From Actinophytocola sp045807065 (GTDB taxonomy: Bacteria > Actinomycetota > Actinomycetes > Mycobacteriales > Pseudonocardiaceae), in assembly GCF_045807065.1 (NCBI RefSeq), contig NZ_JBJMIE010000207.1, positions 1 through 29,194 on the forward strand: a DNA stretch of 29,194 bases, written 5' to 3'. Positions within the stretch are counted from its first letter, which is position 1; the number at the start of each line of letters is the position of its first letter. A program made the position numbers and the translations under genes. The notes under the pieces are model-generated. The model did not search any database and was not told the DNA's origin. It saw nothing but the letters and a program-made list of their open reading frames with translations. This document shows, piece by piece, positions 24,113-29,194 of this stretch.

Positions 24113-24244
24113 GGTGGTGCACTCCTTGCTACACGAAAAACCTTGGGGGCGGCGGGTGGCCTGCGGCGACAGGAGAGCGCGCGCGGCTGCAACACCGCCG
24201 CGTCGATCACGCCAGGCGTGACGCCTGCCCTCGCCGAGGCAACC

Positions 24245-24273
24245 TCGATAGTCTACGTTGCCCGTTTCCGCAA
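24245..24273 (-). promoter_or_regulatory. Possible rplY promoter and long leader
   Basis: On the minus strand TTGCGG (24273-24268) and TATCGA (24250-24245) are 17 bp apart in the 279-bp gap between prs and rplY. The leader of about 125 nt would include the dyad CACGCC-A-GGCGTG (24218-24230) and a run of five T shortly before the SD. The rest of this gap shows no gene or RNA that I recognise. Confidence 0.35.
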
Positions 24274-24391
24274 GAGCATCGGGGTCCGGGCACGACCTAC
24301 CCGGCGAAGTGATTCACGTTTTCCGTGCACCCGGCCACCACCAACCAGAGCGCGACGGAGGACCGTGAACGCCGTCGCCGACCTGCGTACC

Positions 24392-25372
24392 TCAGGCGTT
24401 GCCGTCGAAGAGGCTCGTCACCGAACCGTCCTCGAAGACCTCCTGGATGGCACGCGCGAGCAGCGGCGCGATGGACAGCACGGTCAGCGTCGGGAAGCGC
24501 TTGTCGTCCGGGATCGGGAGGGTGTTCATGAGCACGACCTCCCGCGCGCCGCACTTCGACAGCCGCTCCGGCGCCGGCCCGGACAGCACGCCGTGGGACG
24601 CGGCCACGACCACGTCAGCGGCGCCCTCCTCGATCAGCTGCTCGACGGCCTTCGCGATCGTGCCACCGGTGTCGATCATGTCGTCGATCACCACGCACAG
24701 CCGGCCGCGCACCTCGCCGACGACCCGGTTGGCGACGACCTCGTTGGGTCGCAACGGGTCACGGGTCTTGTGGATGAACGCGATCGGCACGCCGCCGAGG
24801 TCGTCCGCCCACTTCTCCGCCAGCTTCGTGCGCCCCGCGTCCGGCGACACGACCGTCACGTTCTTCGCGCCGTAGCTCTCCCGCACGTACGACGACAGCA
24901 GCGTCTGCGCGAACAGGTGGTCCACCGGGCCGTCGAAGAAGCCCTGGATCTGTGCGGTGTGCAGGTCCACGGTCATGATCCGGTCCGCGCCCGCGGTCTT
25001 GAACAGGTCCGCGATCAGGCGCGCGGAGATCGGCTCGCGGCCCTTGTGCTTCTTGTCCTGCCGCGCGTACGGGTAGAACGGCATGATCGCGGTGATCCGC
25101 TTGGCCGACGCCCGCTTCAGCGCGTCCACCATGATCAGCTGCTCCATGACCCACTGGTTGATGGGCTCGCAGTGGCTCTCGATGACGAACGCGTCGCAGC
25201 CGCGCACCGACTCCTCGAACCGGACGAACGTCTCGCCGTTGGCGAAGTCGTACGCCGACTGCGGGGTGATCGACACGTTGAGGTGCTTCGCGACCTCCTC
25301 GGCGAGCTCCGGATGCGCCCGACCGGAGAAGAACATGAGGTGCTTCTTGGGCGTCCCTGACTTGGCGTTCAT
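24392..25372 (-). CDS. prs: Ribose-phosphate pyrophosphokinase
   Basis: PRPP synthetase makes phosphoribosyl pyrophosphate for nucleotides, His, Trp and, in actinobacteria, decaprenyl-phosphoryl-arabinose. The 326-residue protein has FANGETFVRFEESVRG, PFYPYARQDKKHKGREPISA (ATP flexible loop), VDLHTAQIQGFFD, the metal site SPDAGRTKLAEKWA and the PRPP loop VVIDDMIDTGGTI. Length matches class I enzymes. Its ATG overlaps the glmU stop by 4 bp, showing translational coupling in a glmU-prs operon. Confidence 0.97.
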   Translation of the reverse strand: MNAKSGTPKKHLMFFSGRAHPELAEEVAKHLNVSITPQSAYDFANGETFVRFEESVRGCDAFVIESHCEPINQWVMEQLIMVDALKRASAKRITAIMPFYPYARQDKKHKGREPISARLIADLFKTAGADRIMTVDLHTAQIQGFFDGPVDHLFAQTLLSSYVRESYGAKNVTVVSPDAGRTKLAEKWADDLGGVPIAFIHKTRDPLRPNEVVANRVVGEVRGRLCVVIDDMIDTGGTIAKAVEQLIEEGAADVVVAASHGVLSGPAPERLSKCGAREVVLMNTLPIPDDKRFPTLTVLSIAPLLARAIQEVFEDGSVTSLFDGNA

Positions 25373-26844
25373 GGTTGTACCTCCGACGAGTCGGCCGAGC
25401 CGAGCGCACGCTGGGCGGCCTCCGCCGCCGGCGTGCCGGACCGCTTGCGCAGCACCCAGCCCTCGATGTTGCGCTGGGCACCGGCCGACACCGCGAGCGC
25501 GCCGGGTGGCACGTCCTCGCGCAGCACGGCCCCTGCGCCGCTGTAGGCGCCGTCGCCGACCGTGACCGGCGCGACGAACATGTTGTCCGAACCCGTCCGC
25601 ACGTGCGACCCGACGACCGTGCGCCGCTTGGTGACCCCGTCGTAGTTGACGAACACGCTGGCCGCGCCGATGTTGGAGTACTCGCCGATGGTGGCGTCGC
25701 CCACGTAGGACAGGTGCGGGACCTTGGTGCCCTCGCCGATCTCGGAGTTCTTGACCTCGACGAACGTGCCGATCTTGCCGCGCTCGTGCAGCACGGTGCC
25801 CGGCCGCAGGTAGGCGAACGGGCCGACGTTCGCGCCGTCGCCGATGGTCGACTCGCTGCCGTGCGTGCGGACGACCTTCGCGCCCGCGCCGATCCGCACG
25901 TCGGTGAGCGTGGTGTCCGGCCCGACGACCGCGCCCTCAGCGACCGTGGTGGCGCCGCGGAGCTGCACGTTCGGCTCCAGCACGACGTCACGGGCCAGCT
26001 CGACGCTCGCGTCCAGCCACACCGTCGACGGGTCGACCATGGTCACGCCCGCGCGCATCCAGTGCTCGGTGAGGCGCCGGTTCAGCTCGGCGCCCAGGGT
26101 CGCCAGCTGGACGCGGTCGTTGACGCCCTCGACCAGCCAGGGGTCGGCGCAGGCCCACGAGCCCACCCGGTGCCCGTCGCCGCGGGCGATGGCGAGCACG
26201 TCGGTGAGGTACTGCTCGCCCTGGGCGTTGTCGGTGGACAGCTGGCCCAGCGCGTCGGCGAGGACGGCCGCGTCGAACGCGTACACCCCGGAGTTGATCT
26301 CGGTGATCGCCGCCTGCGCCGGCGTGGCGTCCTTCTGCTCGACGATCTCGGCGACCGTGCCGTCGGCGTCGCGGACGATGCGGCCGTAGCCGTGCGGGTC
26401 CGCCACGTCCGCCGTGAGAACGGTCACCGCGTTGCGTGCGGTCGCGTGCTCGGCGAGCAGCCCGGAGAGCGTGACGGTGTCGAGCAGCGGCACGTCGCCG
26501 TAGGTGACGAGGACGGTGCCCGCGAGGTCGCCGAGGACCTCCAGCGCGCAGCCGACCGCGTGCCCGGTGCCGTGCTGCTCCTCCTGCACGGCGACGGTGA
26601 TCGTCGCGTCGACGCCCTTCTCGACCTCGGCGAGGTGCTCGCGGACCGCGTCCCGGCCGTGGCCGACGACCACGGCCATGCGGACCGGGCCGAGTCCGGC
26701 GGCGGCGCGGACGGCGTGCTCGACGAGCGAGCGGCCGGCCAGCCGGTGCAGGACCTTCGGGGTGCGGGAACGCATCCTGGTCCCCTCACCGGCGGCGAGA
26801 ATGATCGTGCTGACTTCACCGAGCCCACTACGGCTCTCCGGCAC
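25369..26844 (-). CDS. glmU: Bifunctional GlcNAc-1-P uridyltransferase / GlcN-1-P acetyltransferase
   Basis: GlmU makes UDP-GlcNAc for peptidoglycan. The 491-residue protein has the pyrophosphorylase loop LAAGEGTRM (16-24) with the downstream KVLHRLAG Lys, YGDVPLLDT, the mid-region EINSGVYAFD, and a C-terminal left-handed beta-helix of hexapeptide repeats with the acetyltransferase region YVGDATIGEYSNIGAASVFVNYDG. A Pro/Ala/Glu tail follows. GTG 26844 is preferred since AAGGGAG lies about 8 nt upstream and the earlier frame lacks family residues. It is first in the glmU-prs operon. Confidence 0.96.
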   Translation of the reverse strand: MPESRSGLGEVSTIILAAGEGTRMRSRTPKVLHRLAGRSLVEHAVRAAAGLGPVRMAVVVGHGRDAVREHLAEVEKGVDATITVAVQEEQHGTGHAVGCALEVLGDLAGTVLVTYGDVPLLDTVTLSGLLAEHATARNAVTVLTADVADPHGYGRIVRDADGTVAEIVEQKDATPAQAAITEINSGVYAFDAAVLADALGQLSTDNAQGEQYLTDVLAIARGDGHRVGSWACADPWLVEGVNDRVQLATLGAELNRRLTEHWMRAGVTMVDPSTVWLDASVELARDVVLEPNVQLRGATTVAEGAVVGPDTTLTDVRIGAGAKVVRTHGSESTIGDGANVGPFAYLRPGTVLHERGKIGTFVEVKNSEIGEGTKVPHLSYVGDATIGEYSNIGAASVFVNYDGVTKRRTVVGSHVRTGSDNMFVAPVTVGDGAYSGAGAVLREDVPPGALAVSAGAQRNIEGWVLRKRSGTPAAEAAQRALGSADSSEVQP

Positions 26845-26953
26845 AGCCGTCTCCCTTTGGCGCGATCTTCGTCCGGGGAGGTGCTCCGACCCCGGGGATT
26901 CGATCCTACGTTGCCGCGCCGACACTCCCCGACCGGCGCGGTAGTGCCCGGGA

Positions 26954-26990
26954 CGGCGCGTTCGGGATGTTCACCGTCTCGAACGCGCCG
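26954..26990 (-). terminator. Terminator after the diguanylate cyclase gene
   Basis: CGGCGCGTTCG (26954-26964) pairs perfectly with CGAACGCGCCG (26980-26990) around a 15-nt loop, 1 nt beyond the stop codon on the minus strand. It separates this gene from glmU, which therefore needs a promoter between 26845 and 26953. Confidence 0.75.
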
Positions 26991-26991
26991 G

Positions 26992-28734
26992 TCAGGGCGT
27001 CGGGTCCGGGAGGGCGTGGGCGGGGGTGTGCTCCGCCGGTTCGTCTTCGGTCGGCTCCTCGTCGGAGATGGCCACCACGTCGTTGCCGCCGGCGCGCTTC
27101 GCCTGGTACATGGCCGCGTCGGCGCGGGCGAGGGCCCGGGCGGCGGTCTCGCCCTGCCGCAGCGACACGACACCGACCGAGAGCGTGACGCCGTGGGACT
27201 GGTTGTCCGGGAGTCCGGCCACCGCGTCGGCGGCACGGCGCAGCGCGGCGGCCGCCGGCTGCAGTGGCGCGCCGGGCAGCAGCACGATGAACTCGTCGCC
27301 GCCGTACCGGGCGACCATGTCCGAGCCGCGCAGCGTGTCGCGGACCGTGTTGGCGATCACCCGCAGCACCTCGTCGCCGTCCGCGTGGGACATGCGGTCG
27401 TTGACGCGCTTGAAGCCGTCGAGGTCGACCAGCGCGATCGCCAGCGGCTTCTCGCCGATCTGGGCGGCCAGCTCCGCCAGCCGCTCGTCCAGGGCACGCC
27501 GGTTCGGCAGGCCGGTGAGCGGGTCCTGGAGGGCCTGGCGCGCGACCGTGCCGTGCCGGCGGGACAGCCGCTCGTGCTCACGCCGGGTGTCGAGGATGGC
27601 CTTGCGCGACTGCCGGTCGTCGGACAGCTGCGCCTCCAGCTCGGTGACGTAGAGCTGCAGCGCCGAGGTGGTCCGCTCGCCGCCCTCGTCCGGCCCGGAC
27701 GCGGACAGCCGCGCGAACTCGCGGATCAGGCACAGGTACAGGCCCTGCTCCGACGGTGTGCTGTGCATGCGCTTCTGCACCGCGGAGATGGTCTCCAGGG
27801 CCTCCTCGACCATCCCCGAGTCCTCGAGGCAGCGGGCGACCGCGATCCCGATGAAGATCAGCTCGCGCGGCGGGGCCAGCTCCAGCAGGCCGATGAGCCG
27901 TTCGAGGTGGTCGGCGGAGGGGTTGGCGAGCGCGTGCGCCGCGCCGATGACCGGGACCTGCTCGGCGGCCGACCTGTCCGGTTTGCGGCGGAACAGCGAC
28001 TCGCGGAACGGCAGCTCGATGGCCTCGGCCATGGCTGCCGCCTCCGCGAAGTGCTCGTTGGCCGAGGTGGCCTCGCCGGCGCGTTCGAGCCGCAGCGCCC
28101 AGCCGAGCTGCAGGCGGGTGCGGGTGAGCAGGTGCACGGAGATGTCGTGCGAGCCGGCGCCGTTGCGGATGTGCCGGTTGGCCTTCCTCATCACCTGGTC
28201 GGCGGTCTCGTACACGCCGAGCTGGCCGAGCACGGTGCCGAGGTCCATGAGCGTGGAGGCCATGAGCACGTGCCACGCGCGGCTGCCGAACTGCAGGTCG
28301 GGCGCGATGTTGTCGACGAGCATGGCGAGGCCGACCGCGACCTCGGTCAGCGCGTCGTCCTCGCGGCCGATGAGCAGCAGGCGCAGGCCGCGCAGCGCGT
28401 GCGCGTCGGCCTGCAGCACCAGCAGGTCGTGGCGCTTGGCGTGGTCGAGGAACTCCTCGACCATGTCGCTGGCGGCCTCGGCGGTGGTCTGGTCGACGAC
28501 GCGGATGGCGGTCGCGGCACGCAGCAGCTGGGCGACCATCCTGGCCTCGCCGCGCTGGCGGGCCTGGGCGAGCAGGCGGTCCATCTCGTCGATGTGGCGG
28601 CCGAGGTCGATACGTTCACCCGCCTGGGTGATCGCGAGCAGCTCTCTGGAACGGCCGACCAACCACGCGTCAGAGCGTTCGTCCAACGCGACGAGATCGT
28701 CCCGTCCGCCATCCACGTGGCCGTCCACCTTCAC
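26992..28734 (-). CDS. Diguanylate cyclase with helical-repeat sensor region
   Basis: The 580-residue protein should make cyclic di-GMP. The C-terminal GGDEF domain (about 400-570) opens DPLTGLPNRRALDERL; the active site is GGDEF at 478-482 in ARYGGDEFIVLLPG. A product-inhibition I-site RxxD is present as RGSD (469-472), five residues ahead. The N-terminal 390 residues are soluble, Leu/Ala/Arg-rich helices with TPR-like spacing (such as LLAQARQRGEARMVAQLLRA) and no membrane segment; they probably sense a protein or ligand. GTG 28734 avoids the tRNA gene upstream, but no clear SD supports it; a GTG at 28719 is an alternative. Confidence 0.92.
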   Translation of the reverse strand: MKVDGHVDGGRDDLVALDERSDAWLVGRSRELLAITQAGERIDLGRHIDEMDRLLAQARQRGEARMVAQLLRAATAIRVVDQTTAEAASDMVEEFLDHAKRHDLLVLQADAHALRGLRLLLIGREDDALTEVAVGLAMLVDNIAPDLQFGSRAWHVLMASTLMDLGTVLGQLGVYETADQVMRKANRHIRNGAGSHDISVHLLTRTRLQLGWALRLERAGEATSANEHFAEAAAMAEAIELPFRESLFRRKPDRSAAEQVPVIGAAHALANPSADHLERLIGLLELAPPRELIFIGIAVARCLEDSGMVEEALETISAVQKRMHSTPSEQGLYLCLIREFARLSASGPDEGGERTTSALQLYVTELEAQLSDDRQSRKAILDTRREHERLSRRHGTVARQALQDPLTGLPNRRALDERLAELAAQIGEKPLAIALVDLDGFKRVNDRMSHADGDEVLRVIANTVRDTLRGSDMVARYGGDEFIVLLPGAPLQPAAAALRRAADAVAGLPDNQSHGVTLSVGVVSLRQGETAARALARADAAMYQAKRAGGNDVVAISDEEPTEDEPAEHTPAHALPDPTP

Positions 28735-28747
28735 GCTTTTTTGAGCT

Positions 28748-28771
28748 GCTGCTCGCCTGGGCACGAGCAGC
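28748..28771 (-). terminator. Hairpin directly 3' of tRNA-Gln
   Basis: GCTGCTCG (28748-28755) pairs with CGAGCAGC (28764-28771) around an 8-nt loop, touching the discriminator base of the tRNA. On the minus strand it is followed by A residues rather than U, so it may be a processing or pausing element rather than a standard terminator. Confidence 0.45.
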
Positions 28772-28841
28772 TCCGCCGCCAGGGATCGAACCTGGACCAT
28801 CAGAACCAAAATCTGAGGTGCTGCCTTTACACCACGGCGGA
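28771..28841 (-). tRNA. tRNA-Gln (anticodon TTG)
   Basis: The cloverleaf is complete on the minus strand: acceptor arms TCCGCCG (28841-28835) and CGGCGGA (28778-28772), D arm with GGTGTAAAGGCAGCAC, anticodon stem TCAGA/TCTGA with anticodon TTG at 28809-28807, and the T arm CCAGGTTCGATCCCTGG. CCA is not encoded. The first base pair of the acceptor is U-A, usual for tRNA-Gln. The diguanylate cyclase gene starts 36 nt downstream on the same strand. Confidence 0.95.
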
Positions 28842-28942
28842 TCGCGGGCGATGGTTCGTCACCCACGGTTCAACATCGTGGCATGCATGCTTGCGCGGTG
28901 GCAGTGGTACCCGCCGATAGGAGGCAAGCGCGTCCAAATGGG

Positions 28943-28958
28943 TGTGACGCGGATCACT
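28943..28958 (+). promoter_or_regulatory. CRP/GlxR-like operator upstream of the last gene
   Basis: TGTGACGCGGATCACT matches TGTGA-N6-TCAC(A), the full actinobacterial CRP half-sites except for the last base. It lies about 105 bp before the ATG at 29061 in a region with no other gene on that strand. Confidence 0.55.
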
Positions 28959-29005
28959 GGAGTGGCGATACTGGCGCCTTGCCTGGTTCATTGGGACCCA
29001 CAAGT

Positions 29006-29033
29006 TACGGTTCCGTAGGCGAGGCAAGCCTAA
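29006..29033 (+). promoter_or_regulatory. Overlapping palindromes in the promoter of the last gene
   Basis: TACGG-TT-CCGTA (29006-29017) is a perfect dyad of the kind bound by TetR-type lipid regulators. It overlaps TAGGC-N7-GCCTA (29016-29032). The 19 bp at 29015-29033 also match 14 positions of the IdeR/DtxR iron-box consensus. Only one of these readings may be meaningful. A possible -10 (TAAGTA) lies at 29031-29036. Confidence 0.4.
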
Positions 29034-29060
29034 GTAATGCGAGGAAGACGGGGTGGCTAG

Positions 29061-29194
29061 ATGACGACAACCCTCGACGAGACATCAGGCGGCGCGGCGC
29101 CACCCAGTAAGGGTCCGAAGCCGATCACCGTGGGTCGCCGCAACAACTATGTCCAGCTGGGGGTGTACATCTTCATCCTGGTGCCGTTCGCGGC
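29061..29194 (+). CDS. N-terminal fragment of a membrane protein, possibly acyl-CoA desaturase
   Basis: Only the first 44 residues are inside the window. An initial hydrophilic part (MTTTLDETSGG, then PPSKGPKPITVGRR) leads into a hydrophobic segment NYVQLGVYIFILVPF. This start, with a Lys-Gly-Pro-Lys-Pro stretch before the first membrane helix, recalls actinobacterial fatty acid (acyl-CoA) desaturases, but no catalytic His box is within reach. The identification is a guess; that it is a membrane protein is well supported. GGGGTGG just before the ATG may serve as the SD. Confidence 0.45.
   Translation, partial: MTTTLDETSGGAAPPSKGPKPITVGRRNNYVQLGVYIFILVPFA

Noticed and set aside
25375..28920. 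A 1181-codon plus-strand open frame
   Set aside because: It lies antisense to glmU, prs end and the diguanylate cyclase, whose conserved motifs are clear. Long antisense frames are expected at this GC content, and its sequence shows no recognisable domain.

Overview
This is a very GC-rich chromosomal segment of an actinobacterium. Gene content and style (GTG starts, promoters of the TAGGCT type placed right at start codons, DnaA boxes reading TTGTCCACA) point to the Pseudonocardiales (Saccharothrix, Lentzea or Actinosynnema relatives); this placement is inference. From memory of that genome, the backbone follows the Mycobacterium tuberculosis Rv1002c-Rv1018c neighbourhood: protein O-mannosyltransferase, rsmI, metG, tatD, rpfB, rsmA, ispE, acyl-AMP ligase (pks16-like), pth, rplY, prs, glmU. 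Most genes are therefore housekeeping. The interest lies in what has been inserted into this backbone and in unusual changes to individual members.

Layout. 1-1704: a 22-bp repeat array cut by the window edge, then the mannosyltransferase (minus strand), divergent from rsmI. 2535-8213: a lineage-specific stretch with an aldo/keto reductase behind a MerR-type promoter, a minus-strand set tetR > ABC ATPase > ABC permease > ABM-fold monooxygenase, a cytochrome P450 divergent from tetR, and a PadR regulator. 8259-12748: metG, tatD and rpfB, with a CRP/GlxR-like site and a structured leader before rpfB. 12910-14211: rsmA, which carries a 16-unit, 21-bp in-frame repeat expansion of about 112 residues just before its NLPY catalytic motif. 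14259-15605: a SAM riboswitch, a 22-codon Cys/Arg leader peptide and a MetN-like ATPase lacking nearly all hydrolysis motifs; I regard this as the most novel unit in the window. 15662-21037: ispE, a gene-free stretch with two exact DnaA boxes, a DUF6886-like gene divergent from an ABC-F ATPase, and an acyl-AMP ligase. 21080-24273: a degenerate 25-bp repeat array, a DivIVA-domain protein with long VVPVP and AP linkers, pth and rplY. 24392-28841: prs and glmU (4-bp overlap), a diguanylate cyclase and tRNA-Gln(TTG). 28943-29194: an operator-rich promoter and the start of a membrane protein, possibly an acyl-CoA desaturase.

Functionally the window serves translation (metG, rsmI, rsmA, pth, rplY, tRNA-Gln, ABC-F), envelope and dormancy exit (mannosyltransferase, rpfB, glmU, DivIVA-like) and precursor supply (prs, ispE). 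At least four plus-strand genes (metG, rsmA, ispE, acyl-AMP ligase) have a TAGGCT box 6-8 nt before the start codon, which predicts leaderless mRNAs. Tandem repeats are unusually dense, both inside genes and next to stop codons.
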